The notes beneath the pieces were generated by a model, which did not search any database, had not been told where the DNA came from, and saw nothing but the letters and a program-made list of their open reading frames with translations. Positions 44,431-56,531 of a DNA stretch of 64,000 bases are shown here, piece after piece. Positions within the stretch are counted from its first letter, which is position 1; every line of letters starts with the position of its first letter. A program made the position numbers and the translations under genes. The stretch comes from Gymnopilus junonius (Eukaryota > Basidiomycota > Agaricomycetes > Agaricales > Galerinaceae), in the NCBI GenBank assembly GCA_015501075.1, contig JADNYJ010000165.1, positions 1 to 64,000 on the forward strand. The letters run 5' to 3'.

Positions 44431-47171
44431 ATGGAACCTGCCGCCAACAATGTGGATTCTCACTCTGAGCAAGACTTTCAAGAGCTCTCTCAAGATTTGA
44501 TTTCTCGCGTTACTAAAGTCTATGACTCAGTCAGGGATGAATATTCATCCTGGAGCTACTCCGACTCTGAACAAGCCCTCTTAAGCCTTTCGAAACCCTC
44601 TCCTCTTCCACCTCCTCTCCCAAAGCCTTCCACTCAGAACACAGCACTATATCCATCAGAAGCGACAACGTTTGGTGGAATCTGGGAAGTAATGGATTAC
44701 GAATACGACAAGGTCACCGGCTGTCAAACCTCCAAAACAAATACATACCCTCTGTCGATTACTTCAGCAGTCGACGCGTCGTTTCGTCCATATTCATCGT
44801 ACACATCATGCGCGCCTGCCTCCCGAAATATTTTCGTAGGAGACGACTCTCACTACATGCCCTTCGTTCCATTTTCGGACGATGAGGCTTACGATTTTAG
44901 CAATGACAATGAACTGTATAATTACTTCGCATGGCAGAAACCTGGACTTGACTCAGATGGTACGAGATAACTCTCTTGTTCTTTCTCTAGTCATTGAAAC
45001 CCACCAACCCACAGAACAGGTAATCGCGTTGGAAACGTTACGTCGACTAGTTTTCAACCAGAAACTCCTTCCGAAGGAGATCGACGCTACGCTGGTTCTG
45101 CCAGCTCCTAGTGAAACTATCTTCTCACTGGTTCGTAAAAGGTAAGTCAGTCGAAAGATTTTTTGTCCTGCTCTAGATCTTGACATTGAAAATACAGGGA
45201 CTTCCCAAAATGGCCATCTCTCGTCACGAACCTCCAGTCCATTGTGCCCCGAAACGTCTCTGACTCAGAAAGTGTAATCAAATATTTTCTGGATTATTTT
45301 TGCACCAACTTAAATTGCATGACTGGTTTCTGCATAACTCACGATGAATCTAGTAAGCGTTCGTTTGTCCTCTTCAGTGACATGTATCATCAATCCAATT
45401 TTGTACAGCCGTCAAAGAACAAGCTCCTGAATATGTACCACCAAAAAATCCTCCCGTTAAGGTATCTGATATGGCAACGGCACCCTGTGGACCAGACTGT
45501 TTTTTACAAGTCGCTTCCATGGCAAACGCAATCGTACTGTCTCACCATAGTGCCTTTCTTTGCAAGATGCTGACTTCGTCCTTTTCCTCCTTCTACAACA
45601 GGGTACTCATTGGTCCGAATCTGACAAACAGCTCCTTTCAGTTACTCTTCGCTACGCTCCTGACACTCTTCCATGCGACCTTTCCGTCATTTGTCGTAAG
45701 CCATGCCGCGAGGTTAGTAGCTAGTTCCTTCAGTCATTGCATATTGTTTAACGTGTTAAAAGATATATCGTTATCAAATCAAATACAAATACCCAGCTCC
45801 TCTTCCCCTTCCTCCGAAACATAAGCAGCCTGCAAAACTTACCTTCAGTAAATTCTTTTGCTAGTGTATTCTCTTCCTCTCTTATCTTGATCTGTCCTTC
45901 TATAGAGGATGATGATCCCAGCGTGTTCGTGCCGTAAGTCCCCTTCCTTCATTTGTCGTGTCCAAATGCCAAATTTCTCGTTACTTTATAGGAGTATCCC
46001 ATGTCGCCATCAGGGCCCATGCTCTGCCGATACAGATTGTGAATGCTTTCGCAACCATGCGCATTGTCGTTCCCGATGCAGTTGCGCTAAGGCCTGTAAG
46101 CAACAATACCTACTTCTTTGTCTTATTTTTTTTTACGGGTGCATTTAGGCTCAAGGCGAACGGGCTGCTCCTGTAAGCAGTCAAGAAGGCTATGCGGGAC
46201 CAACAAATGCTCCTGCTACAAAGCCAATATGGAATGCGACCCCGAAGTCTGTCTTCAGTGCAAGGCAAAGTACGTGTGGGACAATATTTTTATTGATGAA
46301 ACCCTTCTGACGCATTCCATTCAATCTGCTCAGAGGTTGGTTTAATGTTACCTGAATGGATAATTTCTTGCACTTGCCGCTTACATGATTGGTTTGCAGA
46401 TGTCGATTCTGATCTTTGCCGAAATGTTGGTATCCAAAGGGGGGACTTCAAGGTTTGTACTCAGAAAAATTGCGTCTGAAGGAGTTTTGTTTAATTGACA
46501 AGCTTGATTCCAGAGCACTGAGGTCAGAGAAAGTCAATACGGCCTTGGTCTTTATGTTACGGAGCCTTGTGAGGAGCGCGATCTTATAACCGGTAATCCT
46601 TCCCTGCATTGTCACTCACCGGAAGTCATTAATCTTCTCTTTTCATGTAGAATACGTCGGTGAGATAATTTACGAGGAAACAGTTACGTCACGCGGGTAA
46701 GCTTTAACTTCCGTATAAATAAACTGCGTATGCTCAATGCATCGTTGCTCAGCTTGCACGCCTCTCATAAAGGACGCTCATACGTATTTACCTTGAACCC
46801 GGACCTCTGCTTGGACAGCTCAGATGCAGGCAACGAGGCGCGGTACATCAATCACAGCAACACGCCAAATTGTTTAACCAAAGGTGAGTCTCGTCCTCTT
46901 TCCTCCATTGATGTAAGCGCAATCTAATATTTTCGACCTAGTTCTTCTCGTAAATGGTGAGCATAGGCTAGGTGTCTATGCGAATCGTCGCATCGCAGAA
47001 GATGAAGAACTCTTCATTGATTATGGCCCATCGTTTTGGGGCACTGAAAAAGACACCACAGAACCAAGTGCTGGGGTTAATGGTACCCAGCCGGAACTGG
47101 ACCGTTTGATGCCACTTCCGCCTCTGGGATATGTTGATGACGATCCTAAAGACTTGACGTACATACCATAG
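44431..47171 (+). CDS. EZH2-type CXC-SET histone methyltransferase, paralogue 2
   Basis: This is a second enhancer-of-zeste protein, with the same plan as the one at 33.0-35.7 kb but on the other strand. Exons 44431-44959, 45015-45141 and 45198 onward join in phase (EQVIALETLRRLVFNQ; KRDFPKWPSLVTNLQS). The motif ATAPCGPDCFLQVASMA corresponds to the conserved PCxxDC segment. The CXC is complete: CRHQGPCSADTDCECFRNHA, CRSRCSCAKAC, TGCSCKQSRRLCGTNKCSCY and MECDPEVCLQCKA. The SET has EYVGEIIYEE, GNEARYINHSNTPNC and ELFIDYGPSFWG, a textbook NHSxxPNC and DYG pair. An in-frame ATG at 44,233 could extend the N-terminus. The likely role is H3K27 methylation within PRC2. Confidence 0.83.
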
Positions 47172-47305
47172 ACAGAGACAGGTCCCAAGATATGTTGTTC
47201 TGGGATACGAAAGGACTATTTATTAATTAACGAGCTGTTATGAAACAGGCCCTCATCATTAAGTGAACTGCCGTGCGCATTACGATTGGAACAGGCCTGG
47301 GTAAA

Positions 47306-48318
47306 TTATAAGAAATTTGACAATGGTGGGGCAGCCTCAATTCCAGCTTCCATGATGCGTACTAACGCTGGGAGATTTTGACAATAGTTGCCTGGGCAAT
47401 TCTTACACCATTCCTTTTCGCCTCGAGGATGTTTTTGGTCCAACAGTGGATTCTTGAGGGCGGCTTTAAAGGAAGGCATGCTGTCGATTTTCTCCAATTG
47501 AGCAAGCCAGGCCAACAGGCAGATCCTGCAGATACGACAAATGTCTGGATCCTCTCCTTTAGCTACATTGTTGCAATAGGATGTGACGTATTCCCGGGAC
47601 TCGATATATTGAATTGCTGGGCCGAATACCAAATCTCGCCAATTTTTTTGGTATTCAACCTTGACGAGAAAGTCAGCGAGACAAAGCGCACATAGTAAGC
47701 AGTCCTTACCCATGCCATTACTAAGTGAGCGGGGAATTTCTTCAAGACGTCGAGACATGGAGAAGGTCCAAGAAAGCGTACAGCTTGTGCAAGCAAAGAG
47801 TCGACATCGTGCTTGACTGCATGGCCGACTATTTCGGCAGCGTGTTCAGGAAGATATGTCCTGTCATTGTCAGGAAGGTTGCCAGTCAGACGGATATTGG
47901 AAAATGTTAGAAGTAGCCTCATCAACCTACACCAAGCGTTGCTGACACGGATTCATCGCCCAAAACACCTGGTACTTCTCAACCGCTTCTGCCACCTCCA
48001 TGAGACTATCAAAGTCTAATTCATCCAGGGAGAAAGGGTGGCGTCGTGGGTAAACAAATTGGAAAATAACATCGAGGACTTTGGCGGGTTCAGTCAAGCG
48101 AACGACCTCTCCTTCTGTGCTGACTTCCGGCCCAGGGAATGTGCCCGTATGCGATTCGAGATTCCTACGGTGCACGGAAATAAAATTCCGTCCGCGGATT
48201 GTATTGTAACGTCGGCGTCACTAGCGTTGACTGGAAATCATAAATGTCCAGGTTAGAGCAGAAAAAATTACGTGAAAGTTCTTTGTTACCAACATTCTAC
48301 TCGGGTGCTGTCAGCCAT
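47306..48318 (-). CDS. BTB/POZ-domain protein, copy 2
   Basis: From the ATG at 48,318 a short exon leads to NASDADVTIQSADGILF, HRRNLESHTGTFPGPEV, VVRLTEPAKVLDVIFQFV and VAEAVEKYQVFWAMNPC. Further exons carry HAAEIVGHAVKHDVDSLLAQ and PDICRICRICLLAWLAQLEK. The end, GIEAAPPLSNFL, matches the tails of copies 1 and 3. One base appears to be missing near 48,190, between ILF and VHRRN. The gene is in tandem with the DNA glycosylase and BTB copy 3, all on the minus strand. 48,319-48,632 has no gene. Confidence 0.72.
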
Positions 48319-48632
48319 GAAGGGCGGAAGGGGAATAACGTTTGAAAGTTGAGTACAAGGAATACAACAAATCGTCTTTATGTTGGCACAAGGAACATGG
48401 AATCCTCGCCTGTTCCTCATGGTATGTGTGAATATCTAGAAACGTTATCGCAGGACGAATTCACAGGAACATCGTGCGCAGTTCGCAATCTCGTTAGGAC
48501 TTCCTAATTAACCAGTGGATGCAAACTAACGGTCTGTATTACTTGGAAAAGGGTTGGATTAATATCCATGATGGACCTGCATCTGCAATACTAGGACTAC
48601 GCGCAACACATGTATGGTAATCTATAACGAAG

Positions 48633-50241
48633 TCAGGCCAGCGGAAGTGTGCTCTCTTGGGAAATCGTATTCAATCCCTCATCGTCCTTAGGTAACATTA
48701 AACCAGAGTGTTGAACAGACAATAAGGTCGATGTATCGACAGTTTCATTCTTGACCCTCTCTAATAAGTCCCGCAAATCCTGAAATTGGCGGATCTTATC
48801 AGCTTTCTATGAATAGAAATGTCAGAACTCACGACTTCATGACAGCCCAGAACATGTGTCGAGTATACTCACCTGGTACCGGACCACGCGTCCAGAAGTG
48901 CTTGAGACAGCAAAGAACAGCGTTTCTCTCGTTGCTCCTGTAATCACAATCGAGATTGGATTTGAAGAATACAGCAAGAATTTGGAACCTACCCTCTGAA
49001 TCGGAATGAATAAACTTGTACGGCTGCAAACCTACAGTCGCCTTGCCTTTCAATGGCGTAGGTGATCTCACCTGAGCGGAGGATGAGGCCGAGAGGCGCG
49101 CAATAATTGATATTTGCGACTTGACGATATCAGCGATTCCAAGGCCTACAACGCACAGGATGCGTGGCCGGTATCGTGCGACTTTGTCTAAAAGAGCTGA
49201 GACACCTGAGACCTGTTCCGCCTTTGAAAGCTCATTTTGCTGAGGGGAGAAGGAAAGATACGGCATGACCGATGAGTGAGCAGAAAAGTATATGCTACTT
49301 ACTTCGGCAGTAGGACGATTCGTTAGGTTTGTCTACAAAACAAAGAAATATCTCTCAGCAAGGTTGCTCAAAACGTCCAGAATCGCTTACAAGGCCGATA
49401 GAGAAGTTCTTTGGCAAAGTAGCATCTTCACGAGGATCCAGGCGTCGGGATGTTAATCCTAAACAAAGAGGAATAGTTGGTCAATTTTAGAGGCCTGAAT
49501 GACATGAAGAAGTGCTCACCAGATTCGTGTAAGCAGCTCCAGAAGTGGTTATTGGGATTCCCGTAATGATGTCCAATCTTCGCGGATTGTACCCCTGGGC
49601 TGCAGTTGCACGAATGGGGTGTCAGTAATAACCTGACGAGAAATACAGAAACAAGACGCACTTGATCCCACAGATAATAACTAGAAGCGCAGATCAGGAT
49701 TGAGAACATGAAAATAATTGTCAGAAAGGTGTGCATACTGTCAAGCCCGGACTCCAAATGATCCACTATTTCACTGAGGTGATTGTAAAACTTGACCCTA
49801 CTGGCACCTGCGATATTCAGTTCTTAAGGGTCCTTCACATAAAAACCCGCTCACTAGATGTCCTTGAAGAAGAATTCGGGTTCTTTCTCGTTTCAAGACG
49901 CGGCCGTTTGGATCCTCGTTGTCCTGTGTCCTCTTCCGCGTCATCCTTCGGAGTTTGAACAGGTGCAGCTTTGTTCTTCCTGGGAGGGGATGCAGAGCTT
50001 TTTTGCGATTCTGTCTTCAAAGATGCGGAGTAAGTCCTTGAAACATTTAAAAATACAGACAAAATGGTTAACTTACACCAAGGCCGTCGCCCGGAGAGGG
50101 CCCAAACGCAAATCGTAAAAATGGGTTCACCCCCTGCGTATTGATATTTTTATCCTCTGTTTTCTCGTGCAAGTCCTCCTCTTCCAACTCCTGAAGGGGC
50201 TTCTGGGACCCGAAATTGACTTGATCTACATGATGCGACAT
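48633..50241 (-). CDS. Thymine/uracil DNA glycosylase, TDG/MUG class
   Basis: Enzymes of this class remove T or U opposite G and some oxidised cytosines in base-excision repair, in the nucleus. The start at 50,241 gives MSHHVDQVNFGSQKPLQELE and a polar basic linker (KRPRLETRKNPNSSS). The catalytic motif VIICGINPG is assembled across a small intron, followed by VQSAKIGHHYGNPNNHFW. Next come SIGLTNLTNRPTAEQNELSK, the central RPRILCVVGLGIADIVKSQI, and LFFAVSSTSGRVVRYQ, the second family motif. The tail, KADKIRQFQDLRDLLERVKN, ends at the stop at 48,633. The Asn of GINPG is the catalytic residue in this family. No damage was seen. Confidence 0.83.
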
Positions 50242-50526
50242 TCGAGATTTCTTGTGGGCATTGATTCGATGAGCATGAGATTCATGGAGGTAGTGGCGTA
50301 ACGCAGCAACCTGTGTCCTTCGGCGAAATCCGGCAGATGTGAGTATCATGTGACAAGTCACGACCGCGTTAAAGCACGCGACCAAGACGCGACGGTCTTG
50401 GGAGCTGCAACTTCGAAAAAGCCACTGATGCATACTCTAGTATAATGAGTTAAACATGGAACATGAAAGCAATTTATTTGTATCTTAATATATCGAAGGG
50501 CAAGATACTTCATGAATTGCCGGAAA

Positions 50527-51525
50527 TCAATTAGAAGGTGGAATACCATCCTCTGGGTGCAGAAATTTTGTAAATGGAGGTACGGCATCTATTCCGGCTT
50601 CAAGTATTTTGACGACTGTGGGCAGATAAAAGCATTTATTCCCAATGCACGACTGGCACCAAAGGTTAGCGTCATTAGGGAAGGAGTGAGGATGTAGTGA
50701 TGGGGTTTTAATAGCGTTTTTGAGAGAAGGAATGTCCCGCATCCCTTCAAGTTTGGAAACCCAGGCAAGCAGACAGACAGAGCATATCTGACAGACAGTG
50801 ATTACTCCCCTTTTAGACTCACATGCCGAAGAGTAACCACCCGCTAGCAGTATACTTTGCTTTGCCTTTTCAAATATTTGTTGATAGGCATCTTGGTATT
50901 CCACCTGGAACAAAAATTAGGGCCAAAATATGAGCGCTGGATATCTCACAACGTACCCATTGTATCGCACAATGCGAAGGCAAAGCTCGCATGACGGGGA
51001 GAAATGGAGAACGAGCAAGTGATAAGGCCGTTACGTCAATGAGTCGCAAGATGTCATGCTTTATTGCATGGACAAATATTGTGACTCCGTGCTCGGGAAG
51101 AAGCTCTCTGTTATTAGGAGGAGATAATCAGTGCGGCCACCATGTAGTTGCATGGCGCCTGTGGCGGTCACCTCATGCGGTCTTCGCAAGTTTTCATCGC
51201 CCAAAATACCTCGTACTTCTCGACAGCTTCCGCCACCTCCATGAGAACATCGAAGTCGACTTTTTCAAGGTTCACCGGATATCTCTTCAAGTAGATGAAC
51301 TGGAAAACGATTTCCAGGACGTTGGCAGGCTCGGTCAGAGGAACCGCCTGATCTGAGTTGAACTCTGAACCTGGAAATGCACCCGTATTGACTTCAAGAT
51401 TCTTGCGATGAGGCGAAAGAGAACATTATCAGATGATCGGATCGTGATATCAGCATCACTGAAGGAAACTTTGTTATCGTTGATAAATGGGGTCACAGAG
51501 GAGCATGATCGTGGACTACTGACAT
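50527..51525 (-). CDS. BTB/POZ-domain protein, copy 3
   Basis: The start MSVVHDHAPL at 51,525 parallels copy 1. The BTB fold reads FSDADITIRSSDNVLFR, then HRKNLEVNTGAFPGSEF, PANVLEIVFQFIYLKRYPVN and AEAVEKYEVFWAMKTC. The C-terminal half contains ITVCQICSVCLLAWVSKLEG, CQSCIGNKCFYLPTVVKILE and ends FTKFLHPEDGIPPSN. One base appears to be missing near 51,415, between VLFRL and HRKNL. As with copies 1 and 2, the conserved Cys pairs could bind a metal. 51,526-52,270 has no supported gene. Confidence 0.72.
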
Positions 51526-52270
51526 TTCTCGTGAGTTTCACCAGTAATGGTCTGCATATCCGGCTAGGAGCGATTATAAAGTGGGCGACTTGATGGGAGT
51601 TGAGAAGGAGGCTGACAATGAAACAAAGCAGTGTTGGACCCTTTATATATCCGGCACAGTCGCTCGGTTCAGATATACCCCTTGTTTCAAGGTCCACGCG
51701 GTATAATTTTGGCATGAAGATGCCTTGCACTGTACGTTAGCATCGGTCTGGCCCTCGTTTAAGCCGCCTATTAGACTTTGGTCAGCAAATCAGCGTATCA
51801 CTTCTTACAGTCACATACCACGACGATCTCGCTAGACAGCCAATGCACAATGCAAATAGTCGAAATAACGTAACGTTGGGAGACTTCTCGACATGCAACA
51901 CCTAATTTTCAGTACTTTCATGATCGAGGAAAGCCATTATCATTTTGAGAAGATAAATCGACGGGGAAGAATGTTACTGCTAACGAACGGCAAAATTTTG
52001 TGCTCTTGTGCCGGAAGGATGATACGACGTGCCTTGAAGCAGGAAAAGAATGCCAAGGCGACGGACAAATGCAATAATAGTTGTACATTCCATATCGTAC
52101 ATATGGCAAATTGACGGTGGTAGGACCGCTAAACCAATGAAGAGTATGCCAATTACAGTAAATCGAATCCTACAGGCATAAATTTGGAGATCGACCAAAA
52201 CTGGACATGAGGAGGCTTACCATGGCTATGACTTAGAACACATGGGCTCTCAGATCCCGCAGAGCACGCG

Positions 52271-52874
52271 TTACTCCCCGTCTACCCTCGGTTCTATTGG
52301 GTGCTCTCTAGAGGAATTACCGGACTGGGCGCCCGTAGTAGCGCCAGAATTCTAGATTGCAACAGTTTAGAGGATGTTTAACAGGAATTCTTCGCATCAT
52401 CAAGGAGAACAAACATACCTGACGGAGTTTGGCAAGATGGATCTTGAGTGTTTCCACATAGTTCTCAAATCCCAACGCGCTCATAGCGTACAAGATATCC
52501 TCTCCGCCTATTGTCTTCCTCTTCTCTAGTTGGCATTTCTCGGCAGCTTCAGAGGTGATGAAAGAAATGAACTCCGAGACACACTCTTGCACGCATTCCT
52601 TCGCGTCTTTTGCAATCTTGGCCGTAGGCGGGACTGAAGCTTTCATAATGCGTGAAACGTTTGCTATCTTAACAAAAGATGGTTCATCAGTCTGTCGTGT
52701 TGGAGGTGGTATGCCCATGAAGGACGCACTCACAGGCAGAAAACGATCCTGCTCCCGATACTCGCCTACTTCCTGCTCCGTGATAGGGATTGGTTCAGGC
52801 GTATCGTGTGCCGCCAGCGATACGGCTCCATGAAGATTTTCGTCACGAGGAATGATAGGCTGAAGCTCCGACAT
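52271..52874 (-). CDS. HAP3: NF-YB/HAP3 subunit of the CCAAT-binding factor
   Basis: NF-YB pairs with NF-YC through a histone fold and, with NF-YA, binds CCAAT boxes in the nucleus. Exons 52874-52734, 52667-52419 and 52351-52271 join in phase to 156 residues. The histone fold is nearly textbook: REQDRFLP then [40 protein letters not shown] and [20 protein letters not shown]. Intron 1 falls exactly between DRFLP and IANV. The N-terminal part is short and acidic, and the tail is Gly/Ser/Thr-rich. A retained first intron would stay open but would disrupt the fold. No damage was seen. Confidence 0.92.
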
Positions 52875-53473
52875 ATTTCCTATCCAACGTCAATTTTCTG
52901 CCAAAAATTCTTCATTTTCGGGGTCCATGAGAGAAATTTGAGCAACATACAGCAGAGTTGTGGTCAATGAGTGGTTCCAATAGGTCAGTTGAAGTTGAAA
53001 AGATGAAATATAAGGGTTACAAGCGCATCGGGAGGCACAGCGATGAAGGAAGGAAGGAAGGAACCGTTGCTTGCTCATGGACAAATCCAGACCCCACCAA
53101 CCAATGAGAAGTTCCCATGGCAGCACGTGATATGATTTTTGGACGCGTCAACGACGCGTCAACGACGCGTCTTCAGTGCAGAATTTGTAGGTCACCATGT
53201 GGCCTCGTCATTGATCGGATTTTCAGCAGGTAAAGTTATTTTGTTATCCTCCTATAGCTTCTTATTTAAATGACTCCAACTTTCTATTTAACATACTAGC
53301 TACAGAGTATAATTTTGCTACAGTCCGTGGGCGTGCTATGCTACGGAGTTCCAGGAGAAACAGTAAGTACTAGACGAAGCGTCCAAATGATTTCCACTGA
53401 TGTACAATTATATAAAGTCCAGTGCTATCTAGTCCGATATATAAGTCTCTTGTCCATAAAGATGATACTTTAG

Positions 53474-55826
53474 TTATTCGCATGGTTTAACAGCCCACAG
53501 GAAGGGTAGTGTCATCACATAGTCATCGTCTGCATTAATCCCGAGACCACGACTGGCAAAGGCCTTGAAGATGGTACATCTATTGGTGCCATTGTAACGA
53601 TTCTGATCCGCCTGGATCCAGGCGTCGCGTGCTTGAACGACTAGGAACAACTTCAAATAAGAATAATCCGTATGAAAAACTTGGCAAGGATGAGCTTACA
53701 AGTAGGATTGCAAGGCTGCACAGATAATGCATCGATAAACAGGTGCATAAACACGATATTCCCTGAGTCCCGTCTGTATCCGTCAGTTTCTGAGTCGAGA
53801 AACCATGGTTTTCCACCAGAAGGCATAAACATTATGTAACATATTGGCCCAGACCTCTCCTATAGCTTTTTATTGGCTTTAGAAGTACATAATAAGAGAG
53901 CGGGTATGGAACTGACCATGGATTTCGAAGAGGCTTCTCAGGCTTTGATAGGTTAAAGGATTGGTAGAGGGATTGACTGAATAAGGATAAGTACGAAGTC
54001 CTCCAGGATTATTGGTAACGTAGTCTCCAATAACAAAATCGGCCGTAAGGGCGGATGTTTGACTCATCCAGCTCCGGAAGGTATTATAAGTCATAAACTA
54101 TACAAAAGAAGTGAAAGTAACTTACTCGGCCATGGTATCGCTCCACCCTTCGCCTAATCCTCCGGCTTCGAGAGTCTGCAAGCACCGTCCAGTTCCGCCG
54201 CCAGTCAAGCGATTGGTAATTCCATGCGTCAGTTCATGGATCAGAATGTCGTTTGTCATTGCTCCATCGCGGGCTGGCTATTCATGCATGTCAACTCCGG
54301 TTCCAAGCCAAAGGAGAAAAAGACGCACACTTGTAAAATCCCAGATAAACATGCGACATATTCCTGGTTGACCACTACACACAATACTTTACCGGTTGCT
54401 GGGTGAATAGATATCAAGGTGATATGCTTACTCTGGAGGTGTAGCAAAGTTGGCGTTATTGATCCCTGATGCATCCTGGACGGAGATCAGAACGCGATCT
54501 CGCTCCTGGCCTCCCTTCCCAAAGTTCTCTAGCTGGAAGTTGAAAGCTGCTTCCGTGAAACCATAACGATATGCAAAGTCGTGGATCGTATTAGCGATGA
54601 AGAAAGCATTGGTATTCGCAGCGTCTATATTAGAGGAGACTGTCGGGCTCGAGGTAACGTTGTATGTCGGATTGAAGTTAAGAACTGCAGAAGTTTGTGA
54701 TGCTGGTTCTTGGCCTTGGAACGAAAGAACATTGTTGCCTCTAGACATGTATCAATTGACAATCTCTGTATTACGAAAAAATACGTACGATGTCGTTGTG
54801 GTATTCCCATTTCCAATGCTATGCCATCCGAAAGGAGACGATTCAACATCTTCCGGGTCAGTGATAGTTTCAACGCCGTCAACAGGACTTTTTTTCGTAA
54901 CAGGAATGACCGTGTACTGTGGAGGAACCGAGCCTTATAATCGCAATTCTTTGACGCTAAGATACCCACTCACCGAAGCATGGGCCACAAAGTCAGTAAC
55001 AGCAACCAACCTTCCACTATGAGCGTCAACATACGCCTCGTACCACCCTTGCGTCTCATTTTGTATTTGTATAACGTGAGTGAGAACAAGCGATCCGTCG
55101 CTCTGAACAAGATATTCCAGGGTAACGCCGATTCCGTTGTATCTGCCTTGCAAAGATTGTTCGATTTGTGGTAACACAGACTGCCATTTGATAGTGGGCG
55201 TCGTTGGGGCAATCTTGGCTACATGACATGTTAATATTTGGAAACATTATAGCTGGAACCAATAACCAGACGAACCGTTCTGGGTTTCAACAAAAGAGGA
55301 AGAATAGGAAACGACTTGATTTCTGTGGAAAGCGAGATTGGCTACAGCGTTTGCAAGAGGGAGACCGTTCTGTATACACGTCAGGCTTCTGTGAGAAACG
55401 AAGGTAAGAAAGTACGAACTATGCTCTGCTTCAGATACGCAATCTTCGTGAGCCCACTCGTTGCGCCGGAATGGTATATGACATCCTTGCTGTCAACACC
55501 CAAATAGGCGAGAAAAGAAATGGCCGACGATTTCAGAGAAGGTGGGAAAGGCTCATCGCTGACGTTGAATGCGAAGTATGTATTGGCGATAGTCTAGAAT
55601 AGATGTAATTTATCAACAACGTAGGAACAGAACGATAGAAAGTATTCACCTTGAAATATGATTTCGGATAGTGGGTCTCAATCCTCGACAACATTTTCCC
55701 AACAGACCTTGTGCCGTGCGTAGCATGTTTGGAATACCGAGGCCAAGGTACAGCTTCAATGGATGACGCAAGCAGACCAACTAGGGTTAAAGAAAAGGAA
55801 AGGAGCGATGTGAGTGAAAAAACCAT
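53474..55826 (-). CDS. Fungalysin, secreted zinc metalloprotease (M36)
   Basis: Fungalysins are secreted elastinolytic metalloproteases made as preproenzymes. The start at 55,826 gives a signal peptide ([20 protein letters not shown] then SSIEA). The prodomain includes [20 protein letters not shown]. The catalytic domain contains [20 protein letters not shown], the zinc motif [19 protein letters not shown] (HEXXH at about 54,224-54,238) and [20 protein letters not shown], which supplies the third zinc ligand Glu. Late segments are [18 protein letters not shown] and [20 protein letters not shown]; the stop is at 53,474. The gene has many short introns and all key residues are present. 52,875-53,473 and 55,827-56,531 hold no gene I can support. 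Confidence 0.85.
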
Positions 55827-56531
55827 CCTCAAACCGACTCAGAGGCAGCAAGGTGCCACACTACCGACGTGAGCGTGTCCTGCACTAAAAATGACCCAGG
55901 TCAATGGAAGAAAAAATGAGGACGGAGGACAGGATACCATTGGTGAAATTGTAGTACGCGCACACTTTATGGTGTCACTGTTCAAAGACCCAGAACACTG
56001 GGCTTTGCTTGTCGCTGGGTCTCTGCCATCTCGGACTATCGTCGTTGAAGTGAAAGGCGTTGAAAGTGTTTGTGTGCCTTATGTTACCTACTCGGTATCA
56101 ATACTAAGGAATCAGGGCCTGACAACTCGGTATCTCGAGTCAAATGCAACTCTAATATCGTCAAGCCAACATCTAATTTTCCCGCGTTTTATCGGGTCTA
56201 CTGATATTACCAGCCAGTCGACCTCATGGAGTGCCTTCAACTGAGCTTGGAATTTACCTGGAATAATACAGACATCATCTCACCCCTGGGTAATCAAAGC
56301 CAGAGACGGGGATCTCGCTGTGCGACGTACATGCGTCTATTTTTGGTACTGCAGCGATGATCTAGACTTGGGGCGATAAGTCGTTCAGGATTTCGAAGAC
56401 GAAAATGTTGGAGAGTAGTTAACACATGGAGTCGCCCTGTTCGTCTTATTATGTTCAAGAAGTACAAGCTTTTCGAAATTTACTGAATTAGAGAGACACG
56501 TAAAACAGCTACAAATTCCATTCAAGAACGG

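Noticed and set aside
55891..56244. 117-residue plus-strand open frame between fungalysin and the RdRP-helicase gene
   Set aside because: There is no splice structure, domain or composition bias; length alone is not enough in this GC range.
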